From positions 11,333-75,332 of the forward strand of contig DIAJ01000026.1 of NCBI GenBank assembly GCA_002415785.1: a stretch of 64,000 nt of DNA, given 5' to 3'. The notes under the pieces are model-generated. The model had not been told where the DNA came from. It searched no databases and worked only from the letters and a program-made list of their open reading frames with translations. This DNA comes from Flavobacteriales bacterium UBA5081. Lineage in GTDB: Bacteria; Bacteroidota; Bacteroidia; Flavobacteriales_E; Vicingaceae. Positions 34,962-44,500 of this stretch are shown here, in pieces. Numbering within the stretch: the first letter of the stretch is position 1; the number at the start of each line of letters is the position of its first letter. A program made the translations under genes and the position numbers.

Positions 34962-36608
34962 ATGAAGAATTTATTCACCCTGCTCCTATTTCTCCCATTT
35001 ATTGCAAATGCGCAAATTATTATTACTCAACCTCAACAACTAAACTTTGGCAACGTAAACGTCGGCGATAAAGACAGTTTGCAACTAACAGTCTATAACA
35101 GCAGTTCACAAAGTTTAACGGTTACCAATGTTAAATTTTATACGACTTATAATGATTTTCCTTTTTCAGCATCGCAAACTAATTTCAATATTCCGGGGAA
35201 TGGTAGTCAAACTATTTGGGTGTATTTTGAACCCGTTCACAATATTCTTCATAATTCTGAGCTGGTTATTCAACACAATGCAACATCTGGTGTAACTGCT
35301 GTGGACTTGCGCGGACAAGGTGTTTTTCCGAACGCATACTATAACAGTACTCAAAACCTATCAGAGCAAGCTTTAAAAAATGCTTTAAATACACGTTTAG
35401 GTCAAGGGTATAATCAGCGCAGTTATAGTCAAGCGAGAGACGCTATGTTTATGACAATTGACAATAAGAAAAACAACGGACAAAATGCAAGTGTAAATAC
35501 CATTGAATGTGTGTATACGGGCTACAATAAAGCTAGTTATACTAGCCGTTCAGATGCTCAAACCACAAGTCCAAATTTTAATACAGAGCATACCTTTCCT
35601 CAAGGCTTTTTCAATCAAAATTTACCAATGAGAAGTGACATTCACCACTTATTTCCAACAACAAATAACTCAAACTCTCAAAGAGGAAACAAGCCTTTTG
35701 GCAATGTGGTAAATGGCACAGCAGTAACTTTAGGTGGCGGATCATTTTACAACAACAATATGTTTGAGCCACGCAATGCACAAAAAGGCAAAACCGCTCG
35801 TGCGATGATGTATTTTGTAATTCGATATCAAGATTACAGTAATCATTTTTCGGTACAAGAAGCAACTTTGAGAAGTTGGCACAATACTTATCCGGTTGAT
35901 TCCATAGAAATTCGCCGAAACAACGACATTTACGCAGTACAAAACAATCGAAATCCTTTTGTTGATTATCCACAATTAGAGGAGCGAATTACGAATTTTG
36001 TTACAAACTCAGTAGCTCCTCAAATTTATGGCTTAGACATTTTGCAAACCTCCATCAACTTTGGTACGATTATCAGTCAAACACCGGACACCTTTAATTA
36101 TGTGTTGGTCAATCGAGGAAATCAAGATTTGATTTTTAGCAATTTTAGTTTATCAGACACTTCTTTTCTTTCTTTCGGAAGTGGTTCGGGCGTCAACGAC
36201 ACTATTCCTCCAGGCGAGGACATCAGCATCGCTGTTATTGCGGAAACACCCACTACTTTTAGTTTTAGCGAAACATTAGACTTTAACACCAACCTAGTCG
36301 GACCGCAAAGCAGTTTATCGATTCCGATTAACGGACAGAGTGTTGTAGTTGGTTTAAAAGAAAACAGCTTAGAACAAAACTTAGAGATTTTCCCTAACCC
36401 AGTTCAAGATCGATTGTTTGTTAGAAGTCAAGCAAATGAAACTTTAATGGTTCGTTTACTTAATGCTCAAGGGCAAGAGATTCAATTCAATGCTATTCAA
36501 GAGTCTGTAAATAATCTAACATTTTCGACTGAGCATTTAACAAAAGGAGTGTACTTTTTGGAAGTGACTGATGGAAGTGAAAGGGTTGTCAAGCGATTGG
36601 TGAAGTAG
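34962..36608 (+). CDS. T9SS-exported endonuclease I family nuclease
   Basis: A signal peptide (1-18, ending NAQ) is followed by an ASPM/choice-of-anchor-D beta domain (~20-125) and an endonuclease I domain (~130-345). Its His-metal motifs are NTEHTFPQGF (His ~209), RSDIHHLFPT and QRGNKPFG. A second beta domain lies at ~355-460. The last ~75 residues are a type A T9SS sorting domain (IFPNPVQDRLFV to RVVKRLVK). It should be a secreted or surface nuclease for extracellular nucleic acids. Confidence 0.9.
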   Translation: MKNLFTLLLFLPFIANAQIIITQPQQLNFGNVNVGDKDSLQLTVYNSSSQSLTVTNVKFYTTYNDFPFSASQTNFNIPGNGSQTIWVYFEPVHNILHNSELVIQHNATSGVTAVDLRGQGVFPNAYYNSTQNLSEQALKNALNTRLGQGYNQRSYSQARDAMFMTIDNKKNNGQNASVNTIECVYTGYNKASYTSRSDAQTTSPNFNTEHTFPQGFFNQNLPMRSDIHHLFPTTNNSNSQRGNKPFGNVVNGTAVTLGGGSFYNNNMFEPRNAQKGKTARAMMYFVIRYQDYSNHFSVQEATLRSWHNTYPVDSIEIRRNNDIYAVQNNRNPFVDYPQLEERITNFVTNSVAPQIYGLDILQTSINFGTIISQTPDTFNYVLVNRGNQDLIFSNFSLSDTSFLSFGSGSGVNDTIPPGEDISIAVIAETPTTFSFSETLDFNTNLVGPQSSLSIPINGQSVVVGLKENSLEQNLEIFPNPVQDRLFVRSQANETLMVRLLNAQGQEIQFNAIQESVNNLTFSTEHLTKGVYFLEVTDGSERVVKRLVK

Positions 36609-36635
36609 GTTATTTTTCTTCTATTAAAAAAACTA

Positions 36636-36692
36636 ACCACAGAGGCACGAAGTTCACTAAGAACCACTCTGTGCACTCTGTGTCTTTGTGGT
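36636..36692. repeat. imperfect hairpin repeat of the ACCACAGAGGCAC type
   Basis: ACCACAGAGGCAC (36636-36648) pairs with GTGTCTTTGTGGT (36680-36692), the two mismatches being G-T wobbles. Similar text (TTTGTGCCTTCTTGGTAG) lies at 17518. This degenerate intergenic family recurs across Bacteroidota; function unknown. Confidence 0.6.
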
Positions 36693-36724
36693 GACAAAAA
36701 AGTCGCTAAAGGAGCAAAGACTTA

Positions 36725-37621
36725 TTACTCCCAAAAACTCACTCTCAACCCAATACTATTGTAAACTGAAGAATAAAAATTACCGCCAATACCTTTAACA
36801 TCAAAAAAAGAAACGCCAGGCTGAAACTCATAAAAGAGGCTAGTATATCTCCAAAATTCTTTCTCTTTCGACAATCGAAAATTAACTCCTAAAGGTAGCG
36901 ACATCATAAAACTTAAGCCAATTCCATTATTGCTATGATATTCAACATTGGTTGATTCATCCCATTCATCAGAGTAAGTTTCACCCCCAAATCGTTCTAG
37001 GCCTTCATAACTGTAGCTACTATAAAACTCAACTCTTGATTTTGCATTATAATTCATTCCTACTGAAAGTCCAACACCACCGTAAATACTCCATGTGCTT
37101 TTAGGGTTACTACCGATAATCAAAGCGGCATTAATCACCAAAAAGTTAGCATCGTAGTTCAATGTATAAGTTTCGCTTCTTACTGAGTCAATAAAATACT
37201 CCTGCCCATTTCTACTGGAAACCAGTGTGTCAACTCTATGGCTTCTAGTCCGATTTAAACTACCATTCATAAAATTGGCTTTTCCGGAAGTGAATCCAAA
37301 TCTCAGCTGCGGATGTAAACTTTTCCATTTATCGTTTTTACCATTCCAATCAAAAGTAGAATGTATACTAAATGTGCTATAAAAGTCCATTCCATTTTTA
37401 AAAAACGTTTGGTCGTAATCGTCAAAATCTTGATCTAAAAACCCGGAATTCGGACTAAGTGACTTAAACTCTTCTAATGACCCACCGTAATTGTTACTTA
37501 TTCCATAGTTCCCTAATTGGATAGAAACTTGAGACAAACTTAACGGCTTTGCCTCTTCTGATTGAGCCTGCAGCTGTGATAATCCGCTCAATAAGAGTAT
37601 TAAAAACAAAGATTTTTTCAT
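36725..37621 (-). CDS. predicted outer membrane beta-barrel protein
   Basis: The start at 37621 (MKKSLFLILLL) gives a clean signal peptide ending LQAQ; the frame runs 10 codons further up. The body alternates aromatic-rich amphipathic strands with Asn/Gly turns (FRFGFTSGKANF, YGGVGLSVGMNYN, SLPLGVNFRLS) and ends in a Trp-containing strand VSFWE. This suggests a porin-like barrel of about 10-12 strands. No specific family was recognised. Confidence 0.65.
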   Translation of the reverse strand: MKKSLFLILLLSGLSQLQAQSEEAKPLSLSQVSIQLGNYGISNNYGGSLEEFKSLSPNSGFLDQDFDDYDQTFFKNGMDFYSTFSIHSTFDWNGKNDKWKSLHPQLRFGFTSGKANFMNGSLNRTRSHRVDTLVSSRNGQEYFIDSVRSETYTLNYDANFLVINAALIIGSNPKSTWSIYGGVGLSVGMNYNAKSRVEFYSSYSYEGLERFGGETYSDEWDESTNVEYHSNNGIGLSFMMSLPLGVNFRLSKEKEFWRYTSLFYEFQPGVSFFDVKGIGGNFYSSVYNSIGLRVSFWE

Positions 37622-37715
37622 ATAAAAATAATTAGACAAACCATCCTTCAAACTGTTAACTATTGAAGTTTATTGTACTACAAATCGCAATTAAGCTTTA
37701 CATAAACAAATAACA

Positions 37716-38606
37716 TTATTCAAGCAGAAGTTCATTCAATGAGCTCAGGTGATCAGTTTGAATAATATCAGGATTTGTTCTCAACAGTTCAATATTCCAC
37801 TTTTTCCTTGCTCCTCCAAAAGTTATAACCTGAATCCCCAAATTATGCCACCTTTCGCTAAGTTTTTGGTCGAGTAACTTAGGTTTAATAGTAACGTATT
37901 TAATTCCGGCTGAATGAACTTTGGGAATCCAATTATCTACTTCAGTATTTATTTCAAATGATACGTCCACTCTAGCCTCTTTTCTCATAATGTAGTTACA
38001 CAACTCAAAAGAAGAGGAATTTAGCAACACATTTTCCAAAGGAAAGGTATTTCGCATTAAGCTTTCTAACAACTCATCTACAAGCTGATACATCCTCACT
38101 TCATTCTCCTCAGCGCTTAAACAATGGCTAAAGTGCCTTATATCTATATGTATAAGTGGAGAAAGATTCGTGGCTTTAACATAAGTCAACAAGCTTTCAA
38201 GATCAATAATTTTCTCACTTTGAAACCAATCATAAGGAATTCCAAGTTTGTACTCTGTCCCAACAATTTCATCATAATCGTAATTAGAAACACAATTTTT
38301 CAAGTGAGTTTTACTGTCTAAATAGTTGTCGTGATACAACACAAGTTTATTGTCCGACGTCATTTGTAAATCCACCTCAATTCCATCTGCTTTATATTCC
38401 TCAAGTGCAAGCTTTAAGGCTTTAAAACTGTTCGCCGGATAAGGGTTAAAAGGATACAATGACACAAAGCCAAGTCCACCATGACCAATTCTAAGCACTT
38501 TTCCATCGTTCAAGTTGTGCACTTCATCAGGATAAAACCTTTCGCAAGACTGTCCAAAAACAAGTATACTTAAAAGTAATAGAATTAAGCTGTTCGACTT
38601 TTTCAA
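37716..38606 (-). CDS. glycerophosphodiester phosphodiesterase-like lipoprotein
   Basis: The lipobox is at Cys21 (FGQSC). GDPD features are the first His42 in RIGHGGLG, DGIEVDLQMTSDNKLVLYHD with the metal-binding Glu, Asp and His, and a late QTDHLSSLNEL. The first motif reads H-G-G where most members have H-R-G, and the usual PENT is replaced by PANS, so substrate handling may differ. It lies 22 bp downstream of a PHP-domain membrane protein on the same strand. Confidence 0.8.
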   Translation of the reverse strand: MKKSNSLILLLLSILVFGQSCERFYPDEVHNLNDGKVLRIGHGGLGFVSLYPFNPYPANSFKALKLALEEYKADGIEVDLQMTSDNKLVLYHDNYLDSKTHLKNCVSNYDYDEIVGTEYKLGIPYDWFQSEKIIDLESLLTYVKATNLSPLIHIDIRHFSHCLSAEENEVRMYQLVDELLESLMRNTFPLENVLLNSSSFELCNYIMRKEARVDVSFEINTEVDNWIPKVHSAGIKYVTIKPKLLDQKLSERWHNLGIQVITFGGARKKWNIELLRTNPDIIQTDHLSSLNELLLE

Positions 38607-38628
38607 TTGATAACTATTAAAATTGAAT

Positions 38629-39801
38629 TTAAGTATTTAGTGTACGCTTCCACTTTTTTATTACCAACACCATAAGTGCTATTAACATTGCATCCACTAT
38701 TAGCAAAAGTAAATAGTACAAAAAAGTATTAAGTTCATCTACTTTAAATTGAACTTTTTCTTCAAGGATATTATTACTATCTACTCTAATCACCGGATTA
38801 AAATACAATTTTGTATAAGTATTCCATGGTCTTGAAATAAATGCTTCAGCGCGTACATAAGTATTTGTTGAGTCTATTTTATATTCTATAGAACTACTGT
38901 TAGTGGCTGTTTTCACCGTTTTACCACTATCTGAAATTAAAGTAATGCTATCTGCTTCTGAGCTGAGCAGCAATTTTAAAGTATCATTGATTACTTTCAT
39001 CTCTTTTAGTTCGAGCATATCAATACCTTGCCAACCTTTTACAAAATATGATGTCCCCATTTGTAGCCTCCTGAGGATGGTATCATTATTTATATCATTG
39101 GTATTAATTTTATTCCAGACTACCCCACAATGACTGTCTGTAGTATCGTGAGAGTCGTCGTTGCCAATTCCCCAAACAACTTTACCGGCGCTTAGTGCAG
39201 CATCCCAATGATTTAATGATTTCTTGCGAACACTTACAACCTCCATCAAATCGTAATTTTTAAGATAGTTGTAATCTTCTAAATTGTAGCCCCACTTAAA
39301 ATCGGGGTGAGCTAATGCAATCAAACTTCCACTATCTTTTAATTCATTTATAGTCATCTGTTTTTGACTAAGGTTTTGAAATAAAGGAAAGTCAAAATAA
39401 GTAGACTTGTCTGAATTAAAAACTAACTGGTGAGTAAATCCAAGGTTCATTCCATGCTCGTAAACCGTGAAAGATGAATCCTTCCTGCTCTCTTCTGTAA
39501 TACTGTTATAATTAGATAGACTAGCAATATCAAAATTTAACGATTGATACTTCTTCTTCATTTCATCCTCGGTATTCTCTCCATTAGTTAAGCCTAAGAA
39601 TAGTTTTGAATGAGCATGAAAATTTGCTTTTAACCAAGAATTTGAAAGGTTTGAGTAAGGATTGTAAAACTGATCTCCGCTAAATGGTTCACTTTTATTA
39701 AAGTGATAAATTTTAGTATTGTAATAAGGCAGCGATGCGAGCAAAGCTAATCCTAATGAAATTAAAATAGTCGCATATAAAATGCGCTTTAGTTTATACA
39801 T
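38629..39801 (-). CDS. membrane-anchored PHP-domain phosphoesterase-like protein
   Basis: An N-terminal membrane segment (~8-27) and a C-terminal one (~357-378) flank a PHP-like metal-hydrolase domain. Metal ligands appear as FHAHSK (His62, His64), ALAHPDF, and GIGNDDSHD. The domain faces the periplasm if the N-terminus is cytoplasmic. The substrate is unknown. The downstream GDPD lipoprotein points to phosphodiester or phospholipid head-group metabolism at the envelope, by context only. Confidence 0.7.
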   Translation of the reverse strand: MYKLKRILYATILISLGLALLASLPYYNTKIYHFNKSEPFSGDQFYNPYSNLSNSWLKANFHAHSKLFLGLTNGENTEDEMKKKYQSLNFDIASLSNYNSITEESRKDSSFTVYEHGMNLGFTHQLVFNSDKSTYFDFPLFQNLSQKQMTINELKDSGSLIALAHPDFKWGYNLEDYNYLKNYDLMEVVSVRKKSLNHWDAALSAGKVVWGIGNDDSHDTTDSHCGVVWNKINTNDINNDTILRRLQMGTSYFVKGWQGIDMLELKEMKVINDTLKLLLSSEADSITLISDSGKTVKTATNSSSIEYKIDSTNTYVRAEAFISRPWNTYTKLYFNPVIRVDSNNILEEKVQFKVDELNTFLYYLLLLIVDAMLIALMVLVIKKWKRTLNT

Positions 39802-39928
39802 AAAAGCTATAATCAGAAAAGGTTTGCAACTATATTTTTCATTGGGCTTTAAAATTAAGTAGAATTCTAAATAAACCTCTATTTTTACTCCTCCTAATCA
39901 TCGTGCCCGATAAAACAATTGCAAATAT

Positions 39929-41533
39929 ATGAAGTCTGTTGACAACCCTAGTTTAAACAAAATTACAACACTAGGTTTCGTGATTATCTGTATACTAACA
40001 TTTATACACAATGGAACAGTAAGCCTTTGGGATCAGGACGAAGCGGCTTATGCCGGATTTGCCAAAAACATGATTGAAAGTGGCAATTACCTTATTCCCG
40101 AATTTGTTTGGTCTGAAATCCACCGCAAGCCCCCATTACATTTTTGGTCAATTGCTTTATCGTATAAAATTTTTGGAATTAGTGAATTTGCTCTTCGCTT
40201 CTTCTCAGCCATAGCGATTTCCGGAGTTTATTTTCTCATCTGGTTTTGGGGCAAAAAACTTTTTTCTCCAACAGTGAGTAAAGTAGCCACAATTATTCTC
40301 GGCACTTCTTTGCTTATTCCCTTTCTAGCCAAAGTTGCAGTTACAGATGCTTTGATGCTTCTATTTTCAACCATTTGTGCTTTTTCTTTAATTTCAATAT
40401 TAAACCAGCCCAAAATAAAATTTGTCCTTTTGTTCTGGTCTTCTTTTGCACTTGGTCTACTAACAAAAGGCCCACCCATTATCATTTTTACATTCAGTTT
40501 TATTTTTTTACTATTTATTTTTGACAAAAGAAGAAAGAACTTACTAAAACTAAAGCCTTGGTTTTTTCTACCATTAGCGCTTGCTCCTTTTGCTTATTGG
40601 TGTTACCAAACTTACTTAATTGACGGAGGAGAGTTTTTAAATTGGATGCTCGACTGGTACGTACTAAAAAGGATTTCCGGAAGTGTACTTGGGCAAAGCG
40701 GACCTCCAGGCACGCATTTCCTCATCATTTCAGGATCTTTCCTGCTTTACGCAATTAGCTTACCCAAAGCATATATCTCTGCTTTTAAAGCAATAAAAAA
40801 ACGCCAAAACAACGACACAATGATTCTCGCACTCTGGTTTGTTGCTGCATGGCTGATTTATGAGTTTTCACCTAGCAAATTGCCGGCATATTGCATTGCC
40901 GCACATGTTCCGCTCTCCATTTTAATTGGCAAAGAAATGATCAACTTATTAAATAACGAATCTAACCTTTCCCTAAACTGGCAAAGGTTTCAATTTACAT
41001 TACCGCTTATTATTTCAATTCTAATTTTAACTGCTGCCATAATCCTTCGTTTACCTTTTACCATAAACTTAAGTGCTGCAATTCTAGTAATCTTACTACT
41101 CTTGAGTTCTTTCTTTTTATTAAAACGACTTCCATTTAGTAAAAGGCTTTTATTGACAAATACCCTTTTTATTTCCTACCTAATCGCAATTATTTACCCA
41201 CAGATTGATCAAGTAAAAAATAGCAGTTTTTTAGTAGCCGATTATATCGAATCTAAGGGAGTAGAAAAAGATGTTATTTATATTGGCAACAGCAAAGGCA
41301 AACCTCCAAGCTTGCCTTTTTATTGCGAACAAGTTGCTAAAAAAGTAGTGGTTTGTAAAGATCAGAATGAACTAATTCAATTATATCAAGACTCTAAAAA
41401 TATTGCCTTTGTATTAAATGAGGAACAAAAAAAAGCGTTTGAAAATAACTTTGCCGGAATAGAAATTAAACAGATAAGTTCTTTCTATGTAGACCGAAAA
41501 GGAACTGCAGATTACTACCTTATTCTAAATTGA
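39929..41533 (+). CDS. GT39/ArnT-like polyprenyl-linked glycosyltransferase
   Basis: It is a multi-spanning protein with the GT39/ArnT signature near the N-terminus: WDQDEAAYAGFAKNMIESG (the catalytic Asp-Glu pair in the first periplasmic loop) and HRKPPLHFW. About eleven to twelve membrane segments and a C-terminal soluble domain (~425-534) follow. Such enzymes move a sugar from a polyprenyl phosphate carrier to lipid A or protein in the periplasm. The acceptor is unknown. It is divergent from the PHP gene, with a shared 127-bp gap. Confidence 0.85.
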   Translation: MKSVDNPSLNKITTLGFVIICILTFIHNGTVSLWDQDEAAYAGFAKNMIESGNYLIPEFVWSEIHRKPPLHFWSIALSYKIFGISEFALRFFSAIAISGVYFLIWFWGKKLFSPTVSKVATIILGTSLLIPFLAKVAVTDALMLLFSTICAFSLISILNQPKIKFVLLFWSSFALGLLTKGPPIIIFTFSFIFLLFIFDKRRKNLLKLKPWFFLPLALAPFAYWCYQTYLIDGGEFLNWMLDWYVLKRISGSVLGQSGPPGTHFLIISGSFLLYAISLPKAYISAFKAIKKRQNNDTMILALWFVAAWLIYEFSPSKLPAYCIAAHVPLSILIGKEMINLLNNESNLSLNWQRFQFTLPLIISILILTAAIILRLPFTINLSAAILVILLLLSSFFLLKRLPFSKRLLLTNTLFISYLIAIIYPQIDQVKNSSFLVADYIESKGVEKDVIYIGNSKGKPPSLPFYCEQVAKKVVVCKDQNELIQLYQDSKNIAFVLNEEQKKAFENNFAGIEIKQISSFYVDRKGTADYYLILN

Positions 41534-41576
41534 CTTCAAGAGGAATAAAGAAAAAACAGACTATCGATTGGACTAA

Positions 41577-44500
41577 TTATCTCAGCAAATACATTTTCCC
41601 AAACTCCTTAGTGAAATACTCATCTACTTCAGAAGAACGATGTTCTATGGAATTTCCATTAATACGCATTTTCACTCGGTAAAGGTAAATGCCATTTGCC
41701 AACTGATCGCCAAATTCATCTTTTCCATCCCAGGCAAATTCGGTAATGTTATTGCCAATTCTAATCGGACCAAGTTCATACTGATCAATCTCCCGAACCA
41801 CTTTTCCGGTAATGGTCATAATTTGAATTTGCATTTGATCCGGAATTTGAGAACCGGTGAGCGTAAAAACAAATCGCGTAGAAGTGGAAAATGGATTCGG
41901 ATAGTTTAATAAATGAGTCACCGTTGACTTGTTGACCACTTCAAACTCTACTTGATAGTCATTCTTTCCGGAAGCGTTGCCACTTGCATCTTTTGCCTGC
42001 ACACGTAGTCGATACATGCCATCTTCTAATAAATTAGGCTGAAAACGAACCTCAGCGACGTTCTCCGGCAATTGTGCAGGTATAAAGTCCAGCTGACCTA
42101 GCTGAGAGCCCTCAAAGTTTACCAACTTTTCATCTCCGCTTGGTAGGCGTAAGAATATTGAAAAGGAAGATGTATCTTCAACTGCCAAAAACTGATTATC
42201 ATCTTCCAGCCTCATTCTTATTTCCGGCTTGGCAGAAACCAGTTCGCCGTTCATTATGTGTCTTCCGTCAAAAGTCACATCCAAAAGGGGATTCAATCGA
42301 TCATCTTGAACATAAATGCTAAACTCTCCTCGATTATTAAAATAATGACTTTCTTTTATCATTCTCTGAGGATTGAGTTCTAAGCTAACGTTTTGCCTTC
42401 CTTGCAATTGTAATGTAGGAATCTCGAGTTCAACTATTTTGAAAGTATCTTGAAGAGTATGTGTAAATACAAAAGTGCTATCCCATTGATTTTGCGAAGC
42501 ACTATTTCGCACACTCACTCTTAAATCAAACTCATTAACAACTTTTGGAGCAGTATTTCTAACTGCTATTTTAATCCTAGCATTTTGACCTTTTTGCAAA
42601 GTATCGGCACTTAATTCAAAAAAGTCGGCGGGACTTAAGGCTAAATCAGCAGCTTTGTTGTAAACCAATTGCCAATAATTCAGTTGTGGCGGCGTAAAAT
42701 TCTGCTCATCGGCACTCCAGACACTAAACTCTAAAGTTTGTGCATTGGAAGGAATTAAGTTAGTAATATTAGTATCTAGAACAAACTGATGCGAGTTCAT
42801 TACATTTGTTCTGCTGCCATTTTCTGCCACACTACTCAAATTAAATACTAAACTATCTTGACTGTTAACTTCTTCCTTTTTAAAACGGTAAGCTAAGCGC
42901 TGCCATTGATCACCCGGTCCAATTTGTGCTGTGAACATTTGTCCGAAATTTGCCGAGGTCGTTAAAGTTCTTCGAATTTCAATATTGGCACTTGCTGAGT
43001 CTCCGGCAATTTCATTGACACTGTTGGTTCTTCCTTTTTTTACGGTAAAAATAAAAGGCTCTCCATTTTCTAAAGTTCTTATTTTACTGCTTCCCAATTG
43101 TTCAAAAGCTAACAAAATAGAAGAGTCTTGAGCCCAAATATTATCGTAATTTATATTGAACCAAGTATAAACAACGATATAATTGCTGTTTGGAATCTCA
43201 TTTAGCAGAAAATCACGCATAGCCAACATTTGAGATGAATCATTTTGACGAAAGAGGAAGTGGTTTTCACTTCGCTGCCGATCGGGTGCACAATAATTAT
43301 CTTTATTCGCTTGACCAAAGTCGTTTTGAGCATTCTCCCCAAAGTAAGGTGTTTTCCAAGATTCTAAAGTCAAAGAATCTAAAACTGCAATTAAAAAAGC
43401 CGGTGTTCCTCCACAGGCACTTCGCTCTCGAACATCTGTATCTAAACCATATAGAATCTCGTTGGTTTCAGCAATTGTTGGAGACCCTTTGGTTCGCACC
43501 AATAGCTCACTGCTTCTGTCGGTATATTCAAACTTGCGGTTACTCTCATTTACTTTTAAAAACTGAAAAGCATTTTGCTTAAACTGACCAATGTGCTGCT
43601 GACTCCAACCATTTTTGCCATTAATGTATTGAAAAGATGCTGTTCTCCAATTGTACGGTTCGCTCCCTTGCGTTTGTCGGCTTACACGCCAAAAATAAAC
43701 TGTGTTATCTTGCATGCTCTGCAAAAGTTGTGGCGACCATTCCAACACTCCTCCTCTATCTGTTTTTGAAGTACTTTCTTTAATTGAGCTGTTAAAGTTT
43801 GGAGTAGTATCTATTTCAAAAACATAGGCTCTTTCCTCTTCAAAAGCATAAACGGTAGAGGCTTTTAATGCGATAGACTGACTACCCACTAAGGTAAAAT
43901 GATCAGGAAAAACAGGCACTATTTCACCGGCTCTAATCTCTACTGAAAAATCCAATCGATTGTTTAAGACCGAGAGTTCATCAATTTGATTAAAAGGATC
44001 GAGAAATAGCGAAAAACGATTCTCTCCGGCAGAAGTAATGGCATCAATCGGCAAGCTAAAGGTCAGTTTTCTTTGGTAAAAGACCGGAGCAATCAATCGA
44101 CTGTAAGCCGTATCTGCTTTACCCTGAAAAGGAAAATCGTGTGATAAGCGAATCGCCAAGGAATCATTTACTGCCCTGCCAATATTGTCAATTTGTATGC
44201 TAATACGAAAAGAATCTAAATCAGTACTAATGTCTTCGGGAGTGACCTTAACATCTTCCGCCAAAACGGTATAATCCGGTTTTTCTGCTTGGTACATTTT
44301 TAAAGCAGGATCGCCTTGCAGCGTCATTTCCAGGCAAACGCTTTTTAAACTCAAATCATTAAAATCGTCTTGAATTTCTTGAACTGCCAATCGCATATTT
44401 TCAGCGATGGAAGCATTGTAGTTTTCATTCGCCATTTTCTCATAATAAGCGCCTGAATACAAACTCAAGGGATAAGGCAAACCTAAATTTCCGTTGGCAA

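Noticed and set aside
36497..36697. 66-codon minus-strand frame
   Set aside because: It covers the end of the endonuclease gene and the ACCACAGAGGCAC hairpin repeat, so it is not a gene.
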